From an uncultured Tenacibaculum sp. (GTDB lineage: Bacteria > Bacteroidota > Bacteroidia > Flavobacteriales > Flavobacteriaceae), in the NCBI GenBank assembly GCA_947497895.1, contig CANMIL010000003.1, positions 434,001 through 498,000 on the forward strand: a DNA stretch of 64,000 bases, read 5' to 3'. Below are positions 18,558-27,618 of the stretch, one piece after another. Every line of letters begins with the position of its first letter. The stretch's first letter is position 1. Position numbers and translations under genes: made by a program. A model generated the notes under the pieces. That model was not told the origin of the DNA. It ran no database searches and was given only the letters and a program-made list of their open reading frames with translations.

Positions 18558-19157
18558 TTAGAATTGATATCCCAAAGAGAACTGGAAGACTCCATTTTTC
18601 ATTTCTCGAGATTCTAGCATATTAACAAGCCCCAATGTATAACGTGATTGCACAAATAATCCATTATCAAATTGGTAACCAAAACCAAAATTAGCACCTA
18701 AGTCGTAGTTATTTATTCTAGTGTCTTCAATGCTAAAATCAGAACCAATAACTTCATCGTTAACCAAAAAAGAAACTTCAGGACCTGCCTCCAAAAAAAA
18801 TCCTTTTACAAGATAATATTTCGCCATTATCGGCAATGAAATATAATCTGCACTGAAAGTAGCTTCTTCGGCTGAAGAGTCATAATAATCTGGTAAAAAT
18901 GTCTCCTTTTTAATAGTAGCCCCACGTTCTACATAAAGAATTTCAGGTTGGATGGAAAAAGAATCTGATAATTTTGCCTCAAGAGTTATTCCACCATGAA
19001 AACCTAATAGAGAATTAAAATCAAGATTTTCTGCTTCGGAATGATCAATATGAACAAATGCTATGTTCAATCCTGCTTTCACTCCAAATTTAACACTCTG
19101 TGCTTTTGTTACTGCAAATGCAATCATACATACGATTGCTAATACTGTTTTTTTCAT
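18558..19157 (-). CDS. Outer-membrane beta-barrel protein (OMP_b-brl_2 type)
   Basis: 199 residues with signal peptide (MKKTVLAIVCMIAFAVTKAQ) and an eight-strand barrel pattern beginning VKFGVKAGLNIAFV and ending with the aromatic residue in FSLGYQF, as needed for BAM-dependent insertion. This PF13568-type barrel is common in Bacteroidota; no specific function is known. It converges on the methyltransferase gene across a shared terminator. Confidence 0.87.
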   Translation of the reverse strand: MKKTVLAIVCMIAFAVTKAQSVKFGVKAGLNIAFVHIDHSEAENLDFNSLLGFHGGITLEAKLSDSFSIQPEILYVERGATIKKETFLPDYYDSSAEEATFSADYISLPIMAKYYLVKGFFLEAGPEVSFLVNDEVIGSDFSIEDTRINNYDLGANFGFGYQFDNGLFVQSRYTLGLVNMLESREMKNGVFQFSLGYQF

Positions 19158-19347
19158 AATAGTAGTAGTTTTAGTTTTCAGGGATTCTTTTATCCAACTA
19201 CTATGCCAAAAACTGATAAAATTTAGATGTAAACGACAATTTTCACAAAAACAAACTTCTCCTAAAACAAAAAAATCAGACTTAAAAGACTGATTTAATT
19301 TTATTTAAAAACTCTTTTCGTGAAGAACATTTTTTCTTAAAAAAAAT

Positions 19348-19890
19348 TTATCCTTTCACTGGAATGCTTACAATTGTTCTTCCCCATCCTAAGTGCATGT
19401 TGAAATTTTCATCTTCACCATCAAAAACAATTGAAAAAGCCTCTAAGTTCTTTTTACTTTTTGATACTGTTCCAGTAACTCTTACAACATCTTCACTTTC
19501 TTGGTAGAAATAAGAACCCCAAACGTTCTTTGCAGTACTCAAAATGATCGTCCATTCTTTCTCTCCTGGAATGGTGAAAAATGTATACGTTCCAGCTTTT
19601 ACTTCTTTACCTCCAAAGGTTAAATCTTCATAAAAAGTAATTTCAGCAGCCTCATTTGCTCCTGTTCTCCAAACTTTACCAGCTGGCGCTAGTTTCGATA
19701 AACTTCTACTTTTTAATTGTGGACGGCTATATATAATCTTAACTTTTTTATCTGATTCTCTATAACTTGAAGGATATGACGCTGCATCCATTGGACTTTT
19801 ATCTAACCCCGGAAATTTTTGAGCGTTCGCTTCATTTGAAAATACTAGAGCAACGACAAAAACAATAATTGATAAAATCGATTTCTTCAT
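19348..19890 (-). CDS. DUF2911 family exported protein
   Basis: 180 residues with signal peptide ending SNEANAQ. KIIYSRPQLKSRSLSKLAPAGKVWRTGANEAAEITF and GKEVKAGTYTFFTIPG-type segments identify DUF2911, a beta-sandwich family of unknown function secreted in Bacteroidota. The gene lies 101 bp downstream of the PepSY gene of the copper-type locus but is likely independent. Confidence 0.9.
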   Translation of the reverse strand: MKKSILSIIVFVVALVFSNEANAQKFPGLDKSPMDAASYPSSYRESDKKVKIIYSRPQLKSRSLSKLAPAGKVWRTGANEAAEITFYEDLTFGGKEVKAGTYTFFTIPGEKEWTIILSTAKNVWGSYFYQESEDVVRVTGTVSKSKKNLEAFSIVFDGEDENFNMHLGWGRTIVSIPVKG

Positions 19891-19991
19891 ATTGATAATT
19901 TTTAGTTAACTATTAGGTGATTGGTCTTCAAATGTACTAATCCTTACAGTTGTTTCTATTCTTTTAACTTAAATTTAAAGGAAATATTTCA

Positions 19992-21224
19992 CTACTGTGC
20001 AGCTTTTCGTTGAAACAAAGTAGTAACATAAATCAGTAAAACACTTAATCCAAAAAGAGGTAAAAGCACACCTAAAATTCCGATAATAATGATGATAGAT
20101 GATGATACTGAAAATGTTTTTGGCACCTTCGGAACACCCCAAGCTCCTTTCTGCTTCCTTAGTATATACGACGCAATGGCGGCAATACTCATAATCGTTA
20201 GCATCAAAGCAACACCAAACATTAGCCAGAAATTCCATCCTCCGAATTGTCCTTGATGAAATGCCATTACCCACATTCGCGCTCTCATTAACACTCCTAC
20301 ATCACTCCATGTATGCTTTTTTACCAAGCTACTACTATATTGATCAAAGTGTAGCATTCTTTGAGCATCCAAATCAAAAGTTTTATTGAAAACACTGAAC
20401 GTACTTTTCTCCGACTTTGGTAAGCCTACATACAATTCACCTTTTAAGTTTTGACTCTTAGCTATTGCGACCATTTTGTCTAGAGTCAATGCTTCACCTT
20501 CTATCTCTGATGCCAACCCTCTACCACTCCATGTTTTGGGATAACCAGTATTGGTAACCTTTTGAATCCATTTAAATTCACCTCCAAAAACATCTGTCCA
20601 TGGTAAGCCTCCCGCTAAGGTTAGTAATAATAATCCAGAAAGCCAGAAACCTAAAACAGCATGTAAATCTCTAAAAAAAGTACGCTTCCCTTCATTTAAC
20701 CTAGGTAAAAACACTCCGCGAATTCCTCTTTTAAAAGGCCACCAAACATAAAGTCCAGTAATGATTAATACAATCATCCAACAGGCTATCAACTCAATTA
20801 TTTTTGTTCCAAAAGAACCTCCTAGAAGCTCACCATGTAGTTTTCTTATTGTATACATCCAAGTGTCTTTTGGTGAAAACTTACCCGTTACTTCACCTGT
20901 ATTTGGATCGACAAAAACCGATTTCTTATGACTGAATCTTCCTGCAATAAATTCAGTAGCCAATAAATTATCATTTGACACAATCATCGAGTTCAATGGC
21001 TTCTTCATGTTCTTTTTTGCAATTAACCATTGCTCCTGATAAGAAAGCTTCGAAGCCTTATTACTTATCACCTTAGTCATGGAGCTTTTATAACCTTCTT
21101 CAACTTGAGGGTTAAAAAGATAAATAGCTCCAGTAACAGATAAAACCAACACAAATGGTAAAGAAATTAACCCAGCTATAAAATGCCATTTCCATAACCA
21201 TTGATTTAATTTTCTATCTTTCAT
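19992..21224 (-). CDS. PepSY-TM family inner-membrane reductase-like protein
   Basis: 410 residues of the PepSY-associated TM family: an N-terminal helix after WLWKWHFIAGLISLP (about 10-36), two central helices around 140-165 and 188-212, and C-terminal helices at about 338-358 and 372-398. Conserved membrane-edge His residues (KWHFIAG, KLHGELLG, DLHAVLGFW, AFHQGQFGGW) suit haem binding. Relatives reduce ferric siderophores or other chelated metals at the inner membrane. It starts 34 bp after the TonB receptor stop and is therefore probably the last gene of that operon. Confidence 0.9.
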   Translation of the reverse strand: MKDRKLNQWLWKWHFIAGLISLPFVLVLSVTGAIYLFNPQVEEGYKSSMTKVISNKASKLSYQEQWLIAKKNMKKPLNSMIVSNDNLLATEFIAGRFSHKKSVFVDPNTGEVTGKFSPKDTWMYTIRKLHGELLGGSFGTKIIELIACWMIVLIITGLYVWWPFKRGIRGVFLPRLNEGKRTFFRDLHAVLGFWLSGLLLLTLAGGLPWTDVFGGEFKWIQKVTNTGYPKTWSGRGLASEIEGEALTLDKMVAIAKSQNLKGELYVGLPKSEKSTFSVFNKTFDLDAQRMLHFDQYSSSLVKKHTWSDVGVLMRARMWVMAFHQGQFGGWNFWLMFGVALMLTIMSIAAIASYILRKQKGAWGVPKVPKTFSVSSSIIIIIGILGVLLPLFGLSVLLIYVTTLFQRKAAQ

Positions 21225-21258
21225 ATATTAAAATCAAGGGGACGCATCCCCTTGGAGT

Positions 21259-23610
21259 TTAAAAGTTATACTTTACACCAAAATGAAATGCTCTTGGATT
21301 ACCAATACTGTAAGTGTTTTCTCTTGCCCATCGGCTATATGAAGCTCTTACAGCATGAAGTTTATCAAATACATTTAAAGCCTGTCCCCAAACTTCGAAT
21401 TGACGGTAGGTAAAATTCGCTCTGAAATTGAACACATTATGTCCTGCATAGGTAGTTGTTCCAAAAATCGGATCATTATTACTGTCGGTTCCAACAATCG
21501 CTTGCCCTTCAAAACTTGTGTTGTACGAACCAACTTGTTCATGTTCTAGGGTTAACAATAAATCTTTTATAGGACGATAATTTAATGTAGTATTTGCAAT
21601 ATAGTTCGGAGCCGTTTGCATATCTGTATCCGAATAATCTACATTATTTTCAAAGAAAGAAATATACTTATGCGTTGCATAACTTCCATTATAATTCAAG
21701 TATAGATTCTCTAAAATTGAATACTTCACACCTAATTCAACTCCTGTAGATCTTGTTTTTCCAGCATTCTTCTGAACGAAAGTCCCGTTATCATCTCTTA
21801 AGGAAATTAATCGATCGATACCATCCAATTGATATAAAGCAATATCAACTTTTAACTTCGAAGGAATCATAAAATACCCACCAATTTCATAGTTATGAAA
21901 CTTCGATGGCTTTAATGAGAAAACTGACCCTGTACTATTTCTTCCATTTCGGAATAAGGTACTTATTTGAGGAGGTGTAAAACCTTTTGAATAATTAGAG
22001 TACACTCCAACATTTTTACTGATATCGAAGTTTAAACCTAATTTAGGAGCAATATTATTATAAGTAACTTTTGTATCACTTACCCCTGAATTTCCTTCAT
22101 CTAGATTATTATAATCGTAAGTAAATCCGTCATAACGTAACGCTCCTGTAAACTTAACTTTTCTAAGTGGAGATATTTCAAACTGAGCGTATCCAGCATA
22201 ATTAAAGATATCGGCATCGTATTTCATAATGTATTGACCATCCCTTACCGTATACCCAACGTTTTGAGCCGTTGCAGTATTCACATCAACATCAATACTT
22301 TCTGCCTCATACGTTTGTGGTGAAAAGTCAGCAGTTGTTCCAACAATCAAACTAGAGTTTGCAAAATCAAAATCCATCTTGTGCTGAATTAATCCTACAT
22401 AACTTTGGAATTTATTAGAGTTAATTTCACCTGTTCCCGTTCCATCTAAAACTCCAGCAACTCTATTTTGTCTGATTCTATATGATGGAATTTGGTTCAT
22501 TTCGTTATTTCTGTACATAAAGTTCACCGAAGTCTTGTGCAAATCATTCCAGATTTTATTTAATGTAGATCGAAATCTAAACGATTTAGCGACTCTTTCT
22601 GTAAAGGTTTGATTACTTTCATAGTTTCCATCGGAATAGTTTTTCTCAGATAACGATCCCGACATATCAGAACGATAATCAATCAAAGTCATGCTATTCA
22701 CCCATTGTAATGTTTCAGAAAAGTCATTTACATTTTTAAATGTTATTGCCGTTTTTTCATAATCGGAATGTCCAATTAAACCATTATCTCTTCTCGCATG
22801 ATGTCCTCCAACATAAAAACCGTACTTTTTATTCAATGTTGTTGATGCTTCCGCTTCATATCTGGTAAGTCCTAAATCATTGATTTGAAAACCTATTGAA
22901 CCTTTAAGTTCTTCACTAGGATTTTTTGTTATGAAGTTAAAACTTCCTCCAATAGCTTCACTTCCGTAAATACTCGATGCTGGACCTTTTAAAACTTCAA
23001 CTCTGTTAAACGTTGTATTATTCATTTCCAACAAAGCATTATGGTTGAATACTGCAACAGGACGAATTGGTAATCCATCTTCCAAGTACAAAAACAAAGA
23101 TCTTGTTGAAATTGGAGAACGAACCGCCATAAAGTGTTGCTCATTACCCGATGCTTTTGAAGTACTCATGAAAACCCCTGGAACTTGGTTAACTATTTGT
23201 TCAATACCAAAAGCCTTTGTTTCTTCAATCTGTTTTGCCGTTAGCAGTCCTATTGAAGCGGGTACTTCTCTTCTTTTTTGAACTTCTCTGCTCGCTGAAA
23301 CTATGATTTCTTCTAAACCTTCCGTTTCATATACCAGTGTAATAATGTTCTCCTTATTTTCAACAAGTGTTAGTTGTTTTGTTCTGTACCCCATCATAGA
23401 AACTGTAACCTTTCCATTGGGAATTTTAATCATGAAACTACCTTCACTATCGGTAACCGAACCAATTGTACGGGTTCCTTTGAAAATAATGTTTGCTCCA
23501 AATAATGGCTTATTTTGTTCATCAACTACTTTCCCTTTAAAAAGTGTTTGTGCATGTGTAGTAATTGCTAATAGTAAAATAGCAATAGTTGTTATATACT
23601 TATTATTCAT
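21259..23610 (-). CDS. TonB-dependent receptor with N-terminal carboxypeptidase-regulatory-like domain
   Basis: 783 residues: signal peptide (1-20), a CarboxypepD_reg-like domain at about 22-100 (FKGKVVDEQNKPLFGANIIF), a plug at about 105-230 (SIGLLTAKQIEE, VEVLKGPASSIYGSEAIGG) and a 22-strand barrel ending in YNF-type aromatic residues (FHFGVKYNF). It imports a substrate across the outer membrane using TonB energy. Flanking MbnP- and MbnH-type genes and a PepSY reductase suggest chelated copper or another metal rather than a glycan. There is no SusD partner. Confidence 0.93.
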   Translation of the reverse strand: MNNKYITTIAILLLAITTHAQTLFKGKVVDEQNKPLFGANIIFKGTRTIGSVTDSEGSFMIKIPNGKVTVSMMGYRTKQLTLVENKENIITLVYETEGLEEIIVSASREVQKRREVPASIGLLTAKQIEETKAFGIEQIVNQVPGVFMSTSKASGNEQHFMAVRSPISTRSLFLYLEDGLPIRPVAVFNHNALLEMNNTTFNRVEVLKGPASSIYGSEAIGGSFNFITKNPSEELKGSIGFQINDLGLTRYEAEASTTLNKKYGFYVGGHHARRDNGLIGHSDYEKTAITFKNVNDFSETLQWVNSMTLIDYRSDMSGSLSEKNYSDGNYESNQTFTERVAKSFRFRSTLNKIWNDLHKTSVNFMYRNNEMNQIPSYRIRQNRVAGVLDGTGTGEINSNKFQSYVGLIQHKMDFDFANSSLIVGTTADFSPQTYEAESIDVDVNTATAQNVGYTVRDGQYIMKYDADIFNYAGYAQFEISPLRKVKFTGALRYDGFTYDYNNLDEGNSGVSDTKVTYNNIAPKLGLNFDISKNVGVYSNYSKGFTPPQISTLFRNGRNSTGSVFSLKPSKFHNYEIGGYFMIPSKLKVDIALYQLDGIDRLISLRDDNGTFVQKNAGKTRSTGVELGVKYSILENLYLNYNGSYATHKYISFFENNVDYSDTDMQTAPNYIANTTLNYRPIKDLLLTLEHEQVGSYNTSFEGQAIVGTDSNNDPIFGTTTYAGHNVFNFRANFTYRQFEVWGQALNVFDKLHAVRASYSRWARENTYSIGNPRAFHFGVKYNF

Positions 23611-23624
23611 TGTTATGTGTTATC

Positions 23625-24602
23625 CTAGAAATTGTAATTTAAGTAGACACTCGATCTATATTTTACATCTATAGTTCCTTGCGCCAGTTCTTGTTGTATT
23701 GGATACATGGCCAATACTCCGATTGTAAGTTTTTTTGAATTATACTCTGCTCCCAAACTTGAAAATAAGGCGTGCCCTTGGGTATTTCTAATCGAAACTC
23801 CAAGTATCTCATTGGCATCATAAAACTCACCTGATATTCCAAGTGAAGGGACAAAGTTGTTTTGTTTGGAATCTTTAAAAACATAAAAAAAAGTACTATT
23901 AAAATTAAACTGGTTTCCAAACCTGTACTTTTCACTGTTTTCTGTTTTAAAGAAATAATTCAGATAGTTAGTAACTCCGAAATTATTGTATTTATATACA
24001 TATTGAAGATTGGTTACATAATCTACACTTCCTGTTCCTAATTGAAAACTAGGATTTATAGAATTGTCAATTGCTTCATCAAATGTTCCTGTTGGAAGTT
24101 TTAATCCTGCTCCAAGTTTTAGCATATGATTGTGTGAAGAAACCTTGTCTTCTTCTTCATAATATTTACTTCCTTTCTTATTTAGAACGGTATAATTAAT
24201 TAAAAAAGACACATCTCCTAAACCATTAATAGCAGTTGTTCTGTCTACATATTCTCTCGAGTGAAAATGTATTGGGACAAAAACTTGAGCTTCCAAATAT
24301 CCCTTGATAATGGGAATTCTCGACCAAACTTGTATCGTATTAAAATACTCGTTTATTACAGGGGAATTATTAAAAATCCCGTCTTTCGATTGGTATTTTT
24401 GATGTAAATATCGAACTCCAACAAAGTTATTATCAATAATACCTCCTAAACCTAAGCTTCCACCATTGTTGCTACAACCACAGGCGTCGCATTCTTCTAA
24501 AAATTCCCAATAATACTTTGGAAATGGATTATTTGCTTCTGCATTTTGAAATGCTACTAGTACTAAAACTAGTATTATAATTTTATTCAGCGAATCTTTC
24601 AT
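23625..24602 (-). CDS. Outer-membrane transporter-like beta-barrel protein with N-terminal CxxCxC
   Basis: 325 residues with signal peptide (ending AEA) and a barrel-like strand pattern. Right after the mature N-terminus is a cysteine group, ECDACGC, then a Gly-rich turn (SNNGGSLGLGG), which could bind a thiophilic metal such as copper. Its first codons overlap the end of the peroxidase gene by 20 bp and its stop is 14 bp before the TonB receptor, so it is an operon member. The family occurs in Bacteroidota metal loci; the function is inferred from context. Confidence 0.8.
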   Translation of the reverse strand: MKDSLNKIIILVLVLVAFQNAEANNPFPKYYWEFLEECDACGCSNNGGSLGLGGIIDNNFVGVRYLHQKYQSKDGIFNNSPVINEYFNTIQVWSRIPIIKGYLEAQVFVPIHFHSREYVDRTTAINGLGDVSFLINYTVLNKKGSKYYEEEDKVSSHNHMLKLGAGLKLPTGTFDEAIDNSINPSFQLGTGSVDYVTNLQYVYKYNNFGVTNYLNYFFKTENSEKYRFGNQFNFNSTFFYVFKDSKQNNFVPSLGISGEFYDANEILGVSIRNTQGHALFSSLGAEYNSKKLTIGVLAMYPIQQELAQGTIDVKYRSSVYLNYNF

Positions 24603-25614
24603 CGGTAAGAAATTCGTTATCAGTTAGTGTTTTTAGAAAAGCTATAATGTCTTCCTTTTCTTGTTCATTTAAGGGAATTCCTAATGTGCCATCCGTATTT
24701 TTAAGCAGTGGATCTAAGTTCTCAGTTTCACGAACGCCAGTCGCATAAAAATCCAATACCGATTTTAAGGAACCAAACCTGCCATCATGCATATAAGGTC
24801 CAGTAACTTCAACGTTTCGTAAACTCGGTACTTTAAACTTGTATTTATCTGTTTCAATTAAGGTTACCGTCATTCTTCCTAAATCATTAATATTTGGATC
24901 AATCGGAAGACCGTTATTTCTGAAAGCATCATCCGTAAATAAATCTGAAGTATGACACGTGGAACACTTGTTTTTAAAAAGCTCTAATCCTCTTTGTTCT
25001 TGCGATGTAAAAGAAACAGCACCTTCTCCTCTCACATATTTATCATATTTAGAATTGGCTGAAACCATCATGATCATAAATTGTGACATGGCCTTAAATG
25101 TATTTTCCACGTTAATTTGACCATCATCAAAGGCTAATCCGAACAACTCTCTGTACTCTTCATTATCCTTTAACTTTTGAATCACATCAGTTACAGTTTC
25201 ATCCATTTCTACTGGATTCGTAATTGGAATGATTGGAAATAAATCTAAATGAAAAGCAGCTCCATCCCATGAAAACTGTTTTTGATACGCCATATTTTGA
25301 ATAGGCTGGGAATTTCGTTTACCTTCTCTATCCTCAACTCCATGACTAAAACGATGTCCGTGATGTGTAAAAGCAAATTGTTGCTGATGACAAAAGGCGC
25401 ATGAAACTACTCCGTCTGCGGCTAAACTTCCATCATAAAACAATTTTTTTCCTAGCTCAAACCCCTTTTCCGTTAAAGGATTTGTGCTTAAATCGTAATG
25501 AGGTTCAGGAAAATTTGAAGGCTGTTCAAAAACGAGTTCAACATTGGTGTATACATCTTCCTTTTTACAACTAAAAAAAGAGCATACTACTAACAGTATT
25601 ACTAAATATTTCAT
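24583..25614 (-). CDS. Di-heme cytochrome c peroxidase, MauG/MbnH type
   Basis: 343 residues, lipoprotein signal (SFFSC, Cys16). Two c-type haem motifs are present, CAFCH with His76 and CSTCH with His221, in the order of the CcpA/MauG superfamily, with YMHDGRFGSLKSVLDFY typical of the group. MauG-like relatives catalyse tryptophan or tyrosine oxidation on a partner protein, and MbnH oxidises a Trp of MbnP to kynurenine for copper binding. The MbnP-type gene lies immediately upstream, which favours the MbnH role over H2O2 detoxification. Confidence 0.88.
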   Translation of the reverse strand: MKYLVILLVVCSFFSCKKEDVYTNVELVFEQPSNFPEPHYDLSTNPLTEKGFELGKKLFYDGSLAADGVVSCAFCHQQQFAFTHHGHRFSHGVEDREGKRNSQPIQNMAYQKQFSWDGAAFHLDLFPIIPITNPVEMDETVTDVIQKLKDNEEYRELFGLAFDDGQINVENTFKAMSQFMIMMVSANSKYDKYVRGEGAVSFTSQEQRGLELFKNKCSTCHTSDLFTDDAFRNNGLPIDPNINDLGRMTVTLIETDKYKFKVPSLRNVEVTGPYMHDGRFGSLKSVLDFYATGVRETENLDPLLKNTDGTLGIPLNEQEKEDIIAFLKTLTDNEFLTDERFAE

Positions 25615-25859
25615 CTGTTAACTTTTAGTGTTACTTCCACAGTTAGCTTTGTTTTTTAAAAAGAAACCTCAGTGACTTAAAACCTTTGGTTATCACCCTG
25701 TGATTAAAACCTAACTGCTTGAAAATAGAAATGCTAAAGAGTAGAAAAACTACTCTCGGTGCTACTGTATTATTCCTTGTTGAATCTGAATTGAAATACA
25801 ATCAACTCTCTGCAATGGAAATTCACAGCCCATTCTACCCTTTAGCTCCCTTCTAATTT

Positions 25860-26654
25860 TTAATGATGATTTCCGTTATGAACGTGGTGTACCATGAACA
25901 TACCTTTGCAGTTATCAGCAATCTTTAATGCATTTGGCCCTCCCATGATCGTAGATTGATCAACAAGTTTAACTTTTTCTTGACCGTCTAACATTACATT
26001 TGCATCAACTTTTACATGTAATTGAGGTGATTTTTCCGCACTTACAATAGCTAAATCCATTGGCAACTCAACTTCTCTATATAAATCGTCACCACTGCTA
26101 CCTCTACTTGCAATGTGAAGCATAAAAATATCTTCTGTAGCTTGTGCATCAGCTTTGTAGTTCCCTTCTAGTACAACAAATTTGTAACCAGCTTGCCAGC
26201 TCCAAGTCATATTATAATTTTCAGCCAAAGTCCAGAAGTCTTCTTGAGCTGCCTGGCCCTGAAGAAAACGTTCTCTATCAACTCCAATTCCAAATTTCAC
26301 TTTGGTATATTTTCCCGCTGGAACATCCTTTAATGAAATTTCAACGTTTTTAGTTTTTCCATTACCTCCTTCGCTGATAATAAAATATCCTTGATCTTTA
26401 GGATAAACCACTTCTTCTCCTTCATCTGTTACTAAGACAAAGTTACTTACGATATAGTCGAATGAGTTCACCGTTAAAATTTCACCATTCCCATTTGTAT
26501 ATGTTGATCCTAATATGAGTTTATCGTTTTTAAAACCATTATCAAACTCAATTACAACATCGTTTTTTCCTTCTAAATCGTTCTTAATTTCTTCATTATT
26601 GCTACATGAAGTGAATACCATAGCCGCCGCTATGAATGCTATTATTTTTTTCAT
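25860..26654 (-). CDS. MbnP-type lipoprotein (probable copper binding)
   Basis: 264 residues with a lipobox ending at Cys17 (VFTSC). The family pattern is clear: DNGFKNDKLILGSTYTNGNGE, then FDYIVSNFVLV, the Trp-rich segment NMTWSWQAGYKFVVLEG, and a C-terminal His cluster (MVHHVHNGNHH). In MbnP one Trp is converted to kynurenine and ligates copper(I). The His-rich tail adds metal ligands. It is 245 bp upstream of the MbnH-type gene on the same strand and may have its own promoter within 26655-27047. Confidence 0.85.
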   Translation of the reverse strand: MKKIIAFIAAAMVFTSCSNNEEIKNDLEGKNDVVIEFDNGFKNDKLILGSTYTNGNGEILTVNSFDYIVSNFVLVTDEGEEVVYPKDQGYFIISEGGNGKTKNVEISLKDVPAGKYTKVKFGIGVDRERFLQGQAAQEDFWTLAENYNMTWSWQAGYKFVVLEGNYKADAQATEDIFMLHIASRGSSGDDLYREVELPMDLAIVSAEKSPQLHVKVDANVMLDGQEKVKLVDQSTIMGGPNALKIADNCKGMFMVHHVHNGNHH

Positions 26655-27047
26655 CCTTTTAAATTTTGTAGATAAAGGGCGTTCATAAATAAATGATTCG
26701 CCTCTTATTTTTATAGTTTTTTAGTATTACTCTCTTTTCCAAATGAATTATTATCATTGAGAGTATTTATTTAATTGTTATTTATTGTATCCGATTTATT
26801 TCATTTTACATACAGACTATCATGCATATGTTATGCATTATATACCATTCGAAATTTGAAACTATTGGTAGTTTAATTTTTATAGTATGCCTTATGAAAT
26901 AAACTTTGGATTTTGTCTTATAGTAATTTTATGACAAACTAGTAGCATTTAATTGATCACATAGAAAGGCTTTACCAATACGATAAAACGTGTGTTTCTT
27001 ATAGATCAAATAAGTACTAATTGAACAAAAAAGTGATAAGACGACAA
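26655..27047. other. Gene-free interval upstream of the MbnP-type gene
   Basis: This 393 bp should carry the MbnP promoter. I see AATGAATTATTATCATT (26742-26758), an imperfect inverted repeat with some similarity to Fur-type boxes, and TGCATATGTTATGCA near 26823-26837. Neither is proven to be an operator. No gene is supported. Confidence 0.4.
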
Positions 27048-27416
27048 TTAAACGGTTGGTGGATGAAAAACTTCTTGAATTCTTAAGTAAGAATAGTTTC
27101 CATCATAATTGAAGTATTCTTTTGAAGTAGATGGAAATGATTGGTTTGTTTGTATATCTAAAATAGAAATAAACCCTATTGGATATTCTTCCATTGAAAT
27201 GCGTAATGATTGATAGTCGTCTTCTTGTTGCTTTTCGAGCTTATCCATCAGTTGACATTTACCATTACAACTCATTTCTGGTTTGTCTTTGTTAATACAC
27301 AACACCTTTGCTATGTAATCGTAATTAATTACATACTCTACATAAGGTCCTATCGGGCGAAGCATCGCTAGTAGGTACAGAAATACAAAGAAATATGTTA
27401 TCGATGTTTTAAACAA
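27048..27416 (-). CDS. Small cysteine-motif protein of metal loci
   Basis: 122 residues: an N-terminal hydrophobic segment (about 6-22, signal anchor or signal peptide), then LCINKDKPEMSCNGKCQLM at about 38-57 with the conserved C-x9-C-x3-C pattern plus two Met residues, and a variable C-terminus. This layout recurs in uncharacterised Bacteroidota proteins beside TonB receptors. The Cys/Met cluster is suited to Cu(I) or Zn(II). It has a good promoter at 27530-27560 and a palindrome in the 5' UTR, so it may be the metal-regulated first gene of the locus. Confidence 0.8.
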   Translation of the reverse strand: MFKTSITYFFVFLYLLAMLRPIGPYVEYVINYDYIAKVLCINKDKPEMSCNGKCQLMDKLEKQQEDDYQSLRISMEEYPIGFISILDIQTNQSFPSTSKEYFNYDGNYSYLRIQEVFHPPTV

Positions 27417-27494
27417 AGTTGGTTAACACTCACACTGTGAGATTTAATTTTTACGAGTTTTCCCCGCAATGTTTTTTATATGTTTTTGCCAAGA

Positions 27495-27514
27495 TTTGTA
27501 ATACGAATTACAAA
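27495..27514. promoter_or_regulatory. Palindromic operator candidate
   Basis: TTTGTAAT-ACGA-ATTACAAA has perfect 8-bp arms around 4 bases. It lies 15-34 bp downstream of the minus-strand -7 box, at the start of the transcript of the Cys-motif gene, where a bound repressor would block transcription. Confidence 0.55.
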
Positions 27515-27529
27515 ACTTTTACCGAAGTA

Positions 27530-27560
27530 CAAAGGTACTTTACTTTATTTTTTTAGACAA
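27530..27560 (-). promoter_or_regulatory. Promoter of the Cys-motif gene (TTG-N20-TACCTTTG)
   Basis: On the minus strand TTG (27560-27558) is followed by 20 bases and TACCTTTG (27537-27530), an exact fit to the Bacteroidota consensus TTG-N17-23-TAnnTTTG, about 115 bp before the ATG. Confidence 0.7.
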
Positions 27561-27610
27561 AAGAATACCTTTTAAATTTTAAGTTTTAAGTCTTTCTGAG
27601 AAGAATATAA

Positions 27611-27618
27611 TACCTTTG
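27611..27618 (+). promoter_or_regulatory. -7 element for the fibre-like gene
   Basis: TACCTTTG matches TAnnTTTG and would give a leader of about 205 bases before the ATG at 27831. No TTG is visible at the expected -33 distance. Confidence 0.45.

Noticed and set aside
19975..20274. 99-residue minus-strand frame at the end of the PepSY-TM gene
   Set aside because: It is an alternative frame inside the well-supported PepSY-TM gene.
25615..25859. Small Cys-containing peptide or RNA gene between MbnP and MbnH genes
   Set aside because: The best minus-strand frame is 23 codons with no leader, terminator or promoter; no clear secondary structure was seen.
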